Source of the DNA: Armatimonadota bacterium | GTDB taxonomy: Bacteria > Armatimonadota > Fimbriimonadia > Fimbriimonadales > Fimbriimonadaceae | Direction of reading: 5' to 3' | Assembly: GCA_003516955.1 (NCBI GenBank) | Contig: DPBN01000047.1 | Coordinates: 1-5,168 of the forward strand | Length of the DNA stretch: 5,168 nucleotides | In this document: positions 1-5,168 of the stretch, piece by piece | How the letters are laid out: every line of letters begins with the position of its first letter | Position numbering within the stretch: the first letter of the stretch is position 1 | Notes under the pieces: model-generated | The model's input: the letters and a program-made list of their open reading frames with translations, nothing else | Database searches by the model: none | What the model was told of the DNA's origin: nothing | Position numbers and translations under genes: made by a program

Positions 1-1105
1 CCAGCCTCTCCATGTCCGCGAGCCTCTTCAGGCCGTCGCGGAGGTCGCCGCGGGACATCGCCTGGTCGACCATCTGCTGGACGGCCTCCTGCCGGCGGCG
101 GATGGCCTCCAGGTCCAGCAGGGGCTGCTCGATCCACCTGCGCAGCATCCTGGCGCCCATCGGCGTGACGGTCTGGTCCAGCACCGCCAGCAGCGTGTAC
201 CGGCGACCGCCGTCGCTCAGGTTCTGGGTCAGCTCCAGGCTCCGGCGGGTGGCCAAGTCCAGGCGCATGAAGCCGTCCACACTGTAGGTGGAGAGCCCCT
301 CGACGTGCGACAGCGGCAGCTTCATGGCCTCGGCGTAGGCTAGGACCATCGCCGCCGCCACGACGGCCTGCGGCTTGCCCTCGACGCCGAATCCGTTCAA
401 GTTCGAGACGCCGAACTGGTCCAGAAGCTTCCGCTCGGCCTGCGCCAGCGCGGGCGGGCCGGCCTCGGTGACGGACACGCCGAGGGCTTGGCGGACGCTC
501 TCCAGCCACTCTGAGACCGCGGGCGACGCGAGGAGCTCGGCGGGGCGCAGGCGGGCGAGCTCCTGCTGCATCCGCTCCTCGGCCTGCTCGCCCTCGAGCT
601 CGGTCACCGCGAACTCGCCGGTGCTCGTGTCCAGAAAGGCCAGGCCCACCCGCCCCTCGTGCGAGCAGACCGCGGCCAGGAAGTTGTTCCGCTCCGAGGA
701 CAGCATCGAGTCCTCCATGAGCGTTCCGGGCGTCAGGATGCGCGTGACGCCCCGGCGCACCAGCCCCTTGGCCTGCTTCGGGTCCTCCAGCTGGTCGCAG
801 AGCGCCACCCGCATGCCCGCGGCCACCAGCCGGGCCAGGTACCGCTCGACGGCGTGGTACGGCACGCCGGCCATCGGGATCTTCGTTCCGCCGTCCTCGC
901 GGGCCGTGAGCGCGATCTCCAGCGTGCGGGCGGCGACCTCCGCGTCCTCTCCGTAGAACTCGTAGAAGTCGCCCACCCGCATCGCCAGCAGCACGCCGGG
1001 GTGCTCGGCCTTGATGCGGAAATACTGCTGCAGCAGGGGCGTCTTGGCTCTCACGGTCGGTGGTCGGGACGCTGAGAGTATCCCCCAAACGCGCCCTCCC
1101 CCCAT
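1..1105 (-). CDS. mutS: DNA mismatch repair protein MutS, N-terminal part (3' end outside window)
   Basis: MutS recognises mismatches and small loops in DNA and recruits MutL to start mismatch repair. Reading the minus strand gives about 350 conserved residues of a protein normally near 850. Numbered from the GTG at 1054, TPLLQQY (5-11) leads into GDFYEFY (28-34), whose Phe30 and Glu32 match the mismatch-contacting F-x-E of E. coli MutS. The connector domain follows, then the start of the core domain with RRSLELTQNL and VTPMGARMLRRWIEQP. The clamp and Walker A ATPase lie beyond the left edge. The start is ambiguous. The ATG at 1105 has an excellent Shine-Dalgarno (AGGAAGGAG, 8 nt away) and is used here. 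The GTG at 1054 gives the usual MutS N-terminus but has no ribosome site, and the 17 codons between them include ATA, TCA, CGA and CCA, which look non-coding. The gene diverges from the operon starting at 1148. Identity is certain; the start is not. Confidence 0.95.
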   Translation of the reverse strand, partial: MGGGRVWGILSASRPPTVRAKTPLLQQYFRIKAEHPGVLLAMRVGDFYEFYGEDAEVAARTLEIALTAREDGGTKIPMAGVPYHAVERYLARLVAAGMRVALCDQLEDPKQAKGLVRRGVTRILTPGTLMEDSMLSSERNNFLAAVCSHEGRVGLAFLDTSTGEFAVTELEGEQAEERMQQELARLRPAELLASPAVSEWLESVRQALGVSVTEAGPPALAQAERKLLDQFGVSNLNGFGVEGKPQAVVAAAMVLAYAEAMKLPLSHVEGLSTYSVDGFMRLDLATRRSLELTQNLSDGGRRYTLLAVLDQTVTPMGARMLRRWIEQPLLDLEAIRRRQEAVQQMVDQAMSRGDLRDGLKRLADMERL

Positions 1106-1147
1106 CGGCCGGGCTCCTTCCTGCCACAATGGTTGCCGAGGGAGACG
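1106..1147. promoter_or_regulatory. Divergent mutS / operon intergenic region
   Basis: Only 42 bp separate the mutS ATG from the first operon gene (93 bp if mutS starts at 1054), so promoters for both directions must lie here or inside the gene starts. On the plus strand TGC-CACAAT (1122-1130) resembles an extended -10 box (4 of 6 matches to TATAAT) placed shortly before the operon ATG, but no -35 box is seen. A GATACT on the minus strand (1077-1082) could serve the GTG start of mutS. Both are weak matches and the assignment is inference. Confidence 0.3.
1114..1122 (-). promoter_or_regulatory. Strong Shine-Dalgarno upstream of the mutS ATG
   Basis: On the minus strand AGGAAGGAG sits 8 nt before an in-frame ATG (1105-1103). 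It contains AAGGAG, a six-base match to the usual anti-SD complement, at near-ideal spacing. This is the only reason to prefer the longer mutS start over the GTG at 1054. Confidence 0.6.
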
Positions 1148-1537
1148 ATGAAGGGCCTGCTGTACCGATGGGTTCTGCTGACGGCGAGCGTGGCCGGCGC
1201 CGCGCTGGTCGCCAACGCGCTGAGCCTGGCGTTCGTGCTCCACGTCGGCTCGGCCAGGGAGGTGGCGGAGCTGTTCCTGGGCTCCGCGGTGCTCGCCCTA
1301 GCGAACGCCACCCTGGGACGCATCCTCAAGCTCCTCACGCTGCCGCTTCGCTGCATGACGTTCGGCCTGTTCAGCCTGGTGATCAACGGGCTGATCCTGC
1401 TTCTCGTGGCGAAGCTCGACTACGGGTTCACCATCCGGTCGCAGAACCCGCTCGCGGAGTGGATCGCCGCGATCGTGGGCAGCGTGCTGATCACCCTGAT
1501 CCACGGGCTGCTGCGGGCGCTCGTTCCCGACCCATGA
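1148..1537 (+). CDS. Small integral membrane protein, YvlD / phage holin family 4 superfamily 2
   Basis: This is a 129-residue, very hydrophobic protein with about four membrane helices (roughly residues 8-31, 40-57, 69-90 and 103-126). The central signature N-x(7)-LKLLTLPL followed by GLFSLVINGLILL (about 53-86) is typical of the PF04020 family (YvlD and relatives). These are chromosomal membrane proteins named after phage holins but mostly of unknown function, so lysis activity should not be assumed. The ATG at 1148 is preceded by GAGGGAG (1138-1144). An in-frame TTG at 1133 would add five residues but has no better ribosome site. The stop overlaps the yvcK ATG (ATGA at 1534-1537), so the pair is probably translationally coupled. 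As first gene of the operon, directly before a membrane-anchored YvcK, it may act at the same membrane; that is inference. Confidence 0.85.
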   Translation: MKGLLYRWVLLTASVAGAALVANALSLAFVLHVGSAREVAELFLGSAVLALANATLGRILKLLTLPLRCMTFGLFSLVINGLILLLVAKLDYGFTIRSQNPLAEWIAAIVGSVLITLIHGLLRALVPDP

Positions 1538-2841
1538 TCAGCCGCTACCGCCTCCGCAAGCTGCTGGCGCCGACGGCCGGGTTCCGGCGGTCGGTGCTCG
1601 TCACGCTGCTGGGGCTTGCGTCGTTCCTGGTCGGCACCGCGCTCAGCTTCCGGGCTGTGCTGCTTCCGGTGCTGGATATCCTCTCCCGCGAGTCGACCAA
1701 CCTGGTCGGCCGGTTCGTCCCGCCGGAGAGCCGCGAGATGGCCACGCACCTGCTCGGCGGGGCGTTCCTGCTGCTGGGCTTCTACCTGATGTTCCTGGGC
1801 GCGCGGCTGGCCCTGAGGCACCTGATCGCCACGCTCAACCCCAAGATGCGCTCGCCGATGGCCGAAGTGTACTGGCGCAGGCAGCAGCGGGATCAGGGGC
1901 CGAACATCGTGGCCCTGGGCGGAGGCACAGGCCTGAGCACCCTCCTGCGCGGCCTCAAGCAGCACTCCAGCAACATCACGGCGATCGTCACCGTCACCGA
2001 CGACGGCGGCAGCAGCGGCCGCCTGAGCCAGGACTACGGCATCCTCCCGCCGGGCGACATCCGCAACTGCCTGGTGGCGCTGGCCGAGGCCGAGCAGGCG
2101 ATGACCGACCTGTTCCAGTACCGCTTCACCGAGCAGGGATCGTTCAGCGGCCACTCCCTGGGCAACGTGCTCCTGTTCGCGCTGACCCGCCAGGCGCAGG
2201 GCGACTTCGAGAAGGCCCTGGAGATCGCCAGCGAGGTGCTCAACATCAGCGGGCGCGTGATGCCGTCGACCCTCGACCGCGTCCGCCTGCGGGCCGTCAT
2301 GGAGGACGGCACCGAGATCGTCGGCGAGACCGCGATCGTGGACTCGCGCAAGCGCATCCGGAGGATCTTCCTGGACCCCGAGAACGTGGAGCCGTTCGCC
2401 GACGCGCTCCAGGCGATCGCCGAGGCCGACCTCATCTGCATCGGCCCGGGGAGCGTGTACACGAGCGTGATCCCGAACCTTCTGGTGCCCGGGATCGCCC
2501 GCGCCATCCGCCAGTCCAAGGCGATCAAGGCCTACATCTGCAACGTCATGACCCAGCCGGGCGAGAGCGACTCGTTCACCGCCAGCGAGCACGTGATGGC
2601 GATCCAGGCCAACGTCGAGGGGAGGCTCTTCGACTACGTGGTGACCAACGTGGCCCGGCCGAGCGACGCCCTGCTGCGCAAGTACGAGTCCTCCAAGCAG
2701 CACTTCGTGGAGCCGGACATCGACCGCATCCGGGGGCTCGGCTTCCGGGTGATCACCGGCGACTTCATGAACGAGACGGACGTGGTGCGCCACGACCCGT
2801 TCCGCGTGGCGGCCAAACTGATGAGGCTGGTGGAGGGATGA
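1534..2841 (+). CDS. yvcK: YvcK/GlmR family UDP-GlcNAc-binding protein with N-terminal membrane anchor
   Basis: This 435-residue protein has a CofD-like Rossmann domain. Visible motifs are ALGGGTGL (127-134), TVTDDGGSSGRL (153-164), PPGDIRNC (172-179), GHSLGNVLL and IGPGSVYTS. In Bacillus, YvcK/GlmR binds UDP-GlcNAc and stimulates GlmS, steering carbon into cell-wall precursors; it is needed on gluconeogenic carbon sources and affects cell shape and antibiotic resistance. The family is related to CofD, a 2-phospho-L-lactate transferase, but the DDGGSSGRL and PPGDIRNC pattern is that of YvcK. Bacillus YvcK is about 317 residues. Here roughly 120 extra residues at the N-terminus carry two hydrophobic helices (about 20-50 and 72-90), so the enzyme-like domain is probably held at the inner face of the membrane. 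No Shine-Dalgarno precedes the ATG, consistent with coupling to the upstream gene. The usual Firmicute and actinobacterial partners rapZ and whiA are absent; gmk follows with an ATGA overlap. Confidence 0.93.
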   Translation: MISRYRLRKLLAPTAGFRRSVLVTLLGLASFLVGTALSFRAVLLPVLDILSRESTNLVGRFVPPESREMATHLLGGAFLLLGFYLMFLGARLALRHLIATLNPKMRSPMAEVYWRRQQRDQGPNIVALGGGTGLSTLLRGLKQHSSNITAIVTVTDDGGSSGRLSQDYGILPPGDIRNCLVALAEAEQAMTDLFQYRFTEQGSFSGHSLGNVLLFALTRQAQGDFEKALEIASEVLNISGRVMPSTLDRVRLRAVMEDGTEIVGETAIVDSRKRIRRIFLDPENVEPFADALQAIAEADLICIGPGSVYTSVIPNLLVPGIARAIRQSKAIKAYICNVMTQPGESDSFTASEHVMAIQANVEGRLFDYVVTNVARPSDALLRKYESSKQHFVEPDIDRIRGLGFRVITGDFMNETDVVRHDPFRVAAKLMRLVEG

Positions 2842-3389
2842 GCGGGGGACGCCTGGTGATCGTCAGCGGACCCTCCGGGGTCGGAAAGGACACCGTGATC
2901 CGGCGCTGGCTGGAGACCGACCCCCGGACGGAGCGGGTCGTCACGTGCACCACGCGGCCTCCGCGCCCCTCCGAGGTGCCCGGCGTGTCCTACCGGTTCC
3001 TGTCGCGGGACGAGTTTCTGGCCATGGCGGAGCGGGGCGAGCTTCTCGAGCACAAGATCGTCCATGGAAACCTGTACGGAACGCCCCTCGACGGCGTGGA
3101 GGAGATCCTGCGCAGGGGCAAGATCGCGGTGCTGAGCATCGACGTGCAGGGGGCGGCGGAGGTTCGTGCCAAGCGCCCGGACGCTCTGGCCGTGTTCCTC
3201 CTGCCCCCCACCCGAGAAGAGCTGGAGCGCAGGCTCCGTAGCCGGGGAGAGGACAGCGAGGAACAGATCCGCCTGCGGCTCCGCAACGCCGAGGACGAAC
3301 TGGCGGCCGCAGCCTCCTATCCCGTGCGGATCGTGAACGACGACGTGGACCGCTGCGCCGACGAACTGAGGCGGCTGGTGCCGGAGTGA
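2838..3389 (+). CDS. gmk: Guanylate kinase
   Basis: Guanylate kinase converts GMP and ATP to GDP and ADP in the cytoplasm, an essential step toward GTP and dGTP. The 183-residue length is near the usual ~200. Motifs appear in order: P-loop GPSGVGKDT (11-19), GMP-binding TTRPPRPSE (38-46) and YRF (52-54), LLEH (69-72) and GNLYGTP (77-83), DVQGA (102-106), a lid with RLRSRGED, and a C-terminal NDD. The common GE after PR is SE here, and the E. coli GMP-contacting Ser before TTR is Thr36; both look conservative. The start ATG overlaps the yvcK stop, and GGAGGG lies immediately before it, so translation probably depends on coupling. In many bacteria rpoZ follows gmk; here a TPR-like gene does. 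Confidence 0.97.
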   Translation: MSGGRLVIVSGPSGVGKDTVIRRWLETDPRTERVVTCTTRPPRPSEVPGVSYRFLSRDEFLAMAERGELLEHKIVHGNLYGTPLDGVEEILRRGKIAVLSIDVQGAAEVRAKRPDALAVFLLPPTREELERRLRSRGEDSEEQIRLRLRNAEDELAAAASYPVRIVNDDVDRCADELRRLVPE

Positions 3390-3391
3390 GC

Positions 3392-3829
3392 ATGGAGTTC
3401 AAGAAGAAGGCCAAGAAACCCAAGGAGCACGAGAAGCTGATGGCGGAGATCGTGCGGCTCGTGCGCGAAGGAGACCGCCAGCAGGCTTCGGCGAAGCTGG
3501 ACGAGCTGCTGGAGAACCACCCGGACCGGCTGGACGCGCACGTGTTCGCGCTGGAGGCCTGCCGCCAGCTGGACCGGCACGAGGACGCCCTGTTCGAGAT
3601 GGCCGTGGTGCTGGCCTTGGAGCCCGAGTACTTCGCCGTGCACCACTTCCTCGCCCAGGAGGCGCTGGCGAGGGGCAACCGGGCGCTCGCCAAGGTCCTG
3701 CTGGACGCCGCGTGGGAGATCCGCAAGGACGACGTCCCCAAGAAGCTGCGCGCGGCCGCCTTGGAGAGCCACTACCGCCTTCTGTCGCCGGAAGATCCCC
3801 CGCCCGCCGACGCGGACGACGACGCCTGA
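3392..3829 (+). CDS. Small TPR-like helical protein, function unknown
   Basis: This 145-residue soluble protein starts with a lysine-rich segment (KKKAKKPKEHEK) and ends in an acidic, proline-rich tail (PEDPPPADADDDA). Between them lie about three helix-turn-helix pairs resembling tetratricopeptide repeats: REGDRQQASAKLDELLENHPDRLDAHVFALEACRQLDRHEDALFEMAVVLALEPEYFAVHHFLAQEALARGNRALAKVLLDAAW is abbreviated here by its landmarks NHPDRLDAH, LEPEYFAVH and RGNRALAKVLL. TPR proteins usually bind other proteins; no catalytic residues are evident. The ATG at 3392 has GGAG 5 nt upstream (3383-3386). A GTG at 3386 overlapping the gmk stop as GTGA would add two residues. It is the last gene of the operon and its partner is unknown. 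Confidence 0.85.
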   Translation: MEFKKKAKKPKEHEKLMAEIVRLVREGDRQQASAKLDELLENHPDRLDAHVFALEACRQLDRHEDALFEMAVVLALEPEYFAVHHFLAQEALARGNRALAKVLLDAAWEIRKDDVPKKLRAAALESHYRLLSPEDPPPADADDDA

Positions 3830-3882
3830 ACGCCCCCGTGCACCGGGTCGGCTCGGGGCACGAGCGGCGCCGGCTGCTTCCC

Positions 3883-3969
3883 GCGGCCGGTCGGGGCCCC
3901 TATGCCCCAACGGAGCGGCACTTTGGTGAGAGGCGGGTGCCACTGGCGCTTCCCGATGCTCCTTTGGGA
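3883..3969. repeat. Structured repeat, diverged first copy
   Basis: This looks like a degenerate member of the series. It starts with GCGGCCGG (3883-3890), followed by a GGGGC/GCCCC hairpin (3893-3908). Two boxes read TTTGG (3922 and 3963) instead of TTTGTG but lie 41 nt apart, against 40 and 42 in the other copies. Between them, positions 3934-3955 can fold: CGGG pairs with CCCG and GCC with GGC around the loop ACT. The first TTTGTCGC box is not recognisable. Membership rests on layout more than on identity. Confidence 0.45.
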
Positions 3970-4049
3970 TGGAAGCGCGGCACTCCGGGCGGGTTCCGGT
4001 CCACGCCGCGCCCGAGGGCGCCTCCGTGACCGCCGGGGGAGAGGCAACC

Positions 4050-4160
4050 GCAGGCTCGCGGCCGGCCAGATCCCCGCCGGGCGGGGCTCATTTGTCGCTA
4101 ATGTCCAACACCTTTGTGACCAGCGCTGGCAGCCGTTACGGCCAGCTTCTCATTTGTGAA
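4050..4160. repeat. Structured repeat, second copy
   Basis: It begins with an 18-nt block (4050-4067) that matches the block 240 bp downstream at 17 positions, including 13 identical bases CTCGCGGCCGGCC. A CCCCGC/GCGGGG hairpin (4072-4086) follows. Then come box 1 TTTGTCGC (4091), box 2 TTTGTG (4113), a hairpin GCTGGC/GCCAGC (4125-4130 with 4141-4146, 10-nt loop) and box 3 TTTGTG (4153). The TTTGTCGC box is identical over 8 bases in the third copy. Confidence 0.7.
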
Positions 4161-4258
4161 GGAGGCGTGGCACCTTGGTGCGGTTCCGGCTCCGCCGAGC
4201 GAGAGGCGACACCCGTTCGACCGCGGTGAGGCTCCAGAATCTGGGCCGGGCTGCAACC

Positions 4259-4285
4259 GCAGTTTCGGGTTCGTCGCGAAACTGC
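4259..4285. other. Perfect 9-bp hairpin inside the repeat region
   Basis: GCAGTTTCG (4259-4267) and CGAAACTGC (4277-4285) are exact inverted repeats around a 9-nt loop. The shared decamer GCAACCGCAG is directly followed by the conserved block in the second copy (4044-4053), but in the third copy (4253-4262) it is separated by about 31 extra bases that carry most of this hairpin. The TTCG in the loop recalls a tRNA T-arm, but no tRNA fold surrounds it. Confidence 0.65.
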
Positions 4286-4289
4286 AGCT

Positions 4290-4400
4290 GCAGCCTCGCG
4301 GCCGGCCGGTGCCTCGGTGGGGGGTCTCCCTTTGTCGCAGAGACGCGACATTTGTGGGTCAATCGGTGCCAGCGGCAACGGCACCCTTGTCCTTTGTGCG
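4290..4400. repeat. Structured repeat, third copy
   Basis: It has the same order as the copy at 4050: the 18-nt block (4290-4307), box 1 TTTGTCGC (4331), box 2 TTTGTG (4351), a hairpin GGTGCC/GGCACC (4365-4370 with 4380-4385, 9-nt loop) and box 3 TTTGTG (4393). Offsets from the second copy are 240, 240, 238 and 240. Box 1 also forms a perfect 6-bp hairpin here, TGTCGC with GCGACA (4333-4350), which the second copy lacks. This copy is preceded by an extra hairpin at 4259-4285. Confidence 0.7.
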
Positions 4401-4617
4401 CGGGTGCGCCGGTCCGCCGACGGGGCGGGTCGAGGGAGCGCCGCACGCCACACCGCCAACCGGCCAGCGACTCTCGTCCCACGCCCATAGCCGCCCGGAG
4501 GCCGCCGCGCCCGCACCGAATCTCGGCCGGGAACGGGGCAGAATGGGACGGCTTTCCCAGAAGACACCCTTGGGCCGAACAGCGCGCGGACGCGAGCCAG
4601 GCGCCCACCCACCGCCC

Positions 4618-4641
4618 GGGAGCCATTCGGTTTCGGCTCTC
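4618..4641. other. Hairpin just upstream of the DUF4268-type gene
   Basis: GGGAGCC (4618-4624) pairs with GGCTCTC (4635-4641), seven pairs with one G-U, around a 10-nt loop. It ends 14 nt before the GAGGG ribosome site (4656-4660). No T-run follows, so a terminator is unlikely. It could be a 5' leader structure of the downstream gene or the 3' end of an RNA from the repeat region. Confidence 0.45.
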
Positions 4642-4667
4642 CGGTGCCGACTATCGAGGGCGCAACG

Positions 4668-5168
4668 ATGGCGACCAAGAAGCAACTGAGCAAGCTGGTG
4701 CGCGTGCCCCTCCGCGAGGCGTGGCGGCACGAGGCCAACGGCTTCACACCTTGGCTGGCCGAGTCCGAGAACCTCCAGCTCCTCGCCGAGGCCATCGGCC
4801 TGAGCGAGCTGGAGGCGGTTGCCACCGAGCACCTGGTGGGCGACTTCAAGCTGGACATTCTCTTCACCGACGGCGGGGACCGCGCGATCATCGAGAACCA
4901 GCTGGACAAGACCGACCACGGCCACTTGGGCCAGCCCCTCGCCTACGCTTCCGGAGTGGGCGCAAAGAGGGTCGTTTGGATCGCCGAATCGTTCCGGCAG
5001 GAGCACGTCGCCGCCCTGCAGTTCCTCAACGAGAACACCACCGAGGACCTCGGCTTCTTCGGCGTGGAGGTCCAGCAGTGGAGGATCGGCGACTCGCCGC
5101 TAGCGCCGAGGATCGGGGTGGTGGCCAAGCCGGACCAGTGGACGAAGGCCGGGAGGGAGCAGGCGCGC
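4668..5168 (+). CDS. DUF4268-type protein, PD-(D/E)XK nuclease-like N-terminal part (3' end outside window)
   Basis: The first 167 residues are present. The sequence has the conserved pattern of the N-terminal region of DUF4268-type proteins: W-RHEA-FTPWLAE (19-32), E-H-L-VGDFKLDIL (54-65), IIENQLDKTDHGHLGQ (74-89), a YASG segment (93-96), VVWIAESFRQEH (102-113), LNENT and FFGVEV, then KPDQW (154-158). Asp63, Glu76 and Gln78 fit the D...E-x-Q core of PD-(D/E)XK nucleases; catalysis itself is inferred. Relatives are often in variable or defence-type neighbourhoods and lack a settled function. The ATG has GAGGG 7 nt upstream. It stands alone after 838 non-coding bases, so it probably has its own promoter, but no convincing -35/-10 pair was found. 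The C-terminal part, where the DUF4268 domain should lie, is beyond the window. Confidence 0.85.
   Translation, partial: MATKKQLSKLVRVPLREAWRHEANGFTPWLAESENLQLLAEAIGLSELEAVATEHLVGDFKLDILFTDGGDRAIIENQLDKTDHGHLGQPLAYASGVGAKRVVWIAESFRQEHVAALQFLNENTTEDLGFFGVEVQQWRIGDSPLAPRIGVVAKPDQWTKAGREQAR

Larger units (their letters stand above)
3830..4667. other. Long non-coding stretch with tandem structured elements
   Basis: These 838 bp separate the operon from the next gene. Open frames exist on both strands because GC-rich DNA has few stops, but their translations are Arg/Gly/Pro/Ser-rich, match no family I recognise and lack ribosome sites. The stretch contains repeated TTTG(T/G) boxes, repeated GCGGCCGG blocks and many short inverted repeats, described separately. 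No hairpin followed by a T-run is visible, so the end of the operon transcript is not marked by a classical intrinsic terminator. The part from about 4420 to 4610 shows only weak hairpins, such as TGGGA/TCCCA at 4544-4559. Confidence 0.75.

Noticed and set aside
1060..1533. Upstream extension of the yvcK reading frame
   Set aside because: It runs through the membrane protein gene in another frame and reads as Arg/Gly/Pro-rich filler; the ATGA overlap start at 1534 is natural.
1148..1537. Prophage holin
   Set aside because: The family name mentions holins, but no lysin or phage genes are near and the gene sits in a housekeeping operon.
1420..2793. Long open frame of about 457 codons on the minus strand opposite yvcK
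   Set aside because: It mirrors the yvcK codon pattern in GC-rich DNA, gives a His/Arg/Ala/Val-rich sequence of no known family, and yvcK is certain.
3834..3866. Intrinsic terminator after the operon
   Set aside because: CGTGC/GCACG can pair around a long spacer, but there is no T-run and the stem is weak.
4259..4285. tRNA T-arm
   Set aside because: The loop has GGTTCG but is nine bases, and no acceptor, D or anticodon arms can be placed around it.
3883..4400. CRISPR array
   Set aside because: The repeats are short boxes with diverged sequence and a roughly 240-bp period, not identical 25-40 nt repeats with uniform spacers.
4544..4573. Fourth copy of the structured repeat
   Set aside because: CTTTCCC and CCTTGGG vaguely resemble boxes, but spacing, the GCGGCCGG block and the hairpin do not line up.
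4626..4654. Promoter TTCGGT / GACTAT with 17-bp spacing before the DUF4268-type gene
   Set aside because: Both hexamers match consensus poorly and transcription would start on the ribosome site.
4156..4689. Open frame of 177 codons in the non-coding stretch
   Set aside because: It has low-complexity Arg/Pro/Gly content, overlaps the DUF4268-type start and crosses the repeat copy. The GGAGG nearby lies after its ATG, not before it.
3883..5168. Type III toxin-antitoxin locus or retron
   Set aside because: The repeats are far longer than antitoxin RNA repeats, the downstream protein does not look like ToxN, and no reverse transcriptase is present.

Overview
This is a GC-rich bacterial window with strong G/C preference at third codon positions. 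It holds conserved housekeeping genes, then a non-coding stretch of about 840 bp, then the start of an accessory nuclease-like gene. No rRNA, tRNA, transposase or CRISPR array is visible. The lineage cannot be fixed from the sequence. The membrane-extended YvcK, the mutS and yvcK-gmk neighbourhood and the GC content suggest a less-studied soil or sediment phylum; Armatimonadota is a weak guess.

Layout: (1) The left ~1.1 kb is the 5' part of mutS on the minus strand, cut off by the window edge before the ATPase domain. (2) Divergent from it, a tight plus-strand operon runs from 1148 to 3829. It encodes a small four-helix membrane protein of the YvlD / phage-holin-4-2 family, a YvcK/GlmR-type protein with an added N-terminal membrane anchor, guanylate kinase (gmk), and a small lysine-rich TPR-like protein. 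The first three genes are joined by ATGA overlaps and the fourth starts 2 nt after gmk, so one transcript with translational coupling is likely. (3) Positions 3830-4667 have no convincing gene. They contain at least two, probably three, tandem diverged copies of a structured element. Each copy has a GCGGCCGG block, TTTG(T/G) boxes at near-constant spacing and a 21-22 nt hairpin between the last two boxes. The two better copies are offset by 238-240 bp, and their hairpin stems differ at two base pairs that both compensate, as expected if an RNA (or single-stranded DNA) fold is under selection. (4) From 4668 to the right edge is the N-terminal part of a protein of the type found in DUF4268 proteins, with a PD-(D/E)XK-like D...E-x-Q core.

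The operon combines cell-envelope and carbon-flux control (YvcK), nucleotide metabolism (Gmk) and two small accessory proteins. The main candidate for something undescribed is the tandem structured repeat between the operon and the DUF4268-type gene. Its function, transcribed strand and any link to the nuclease-like gene are open.
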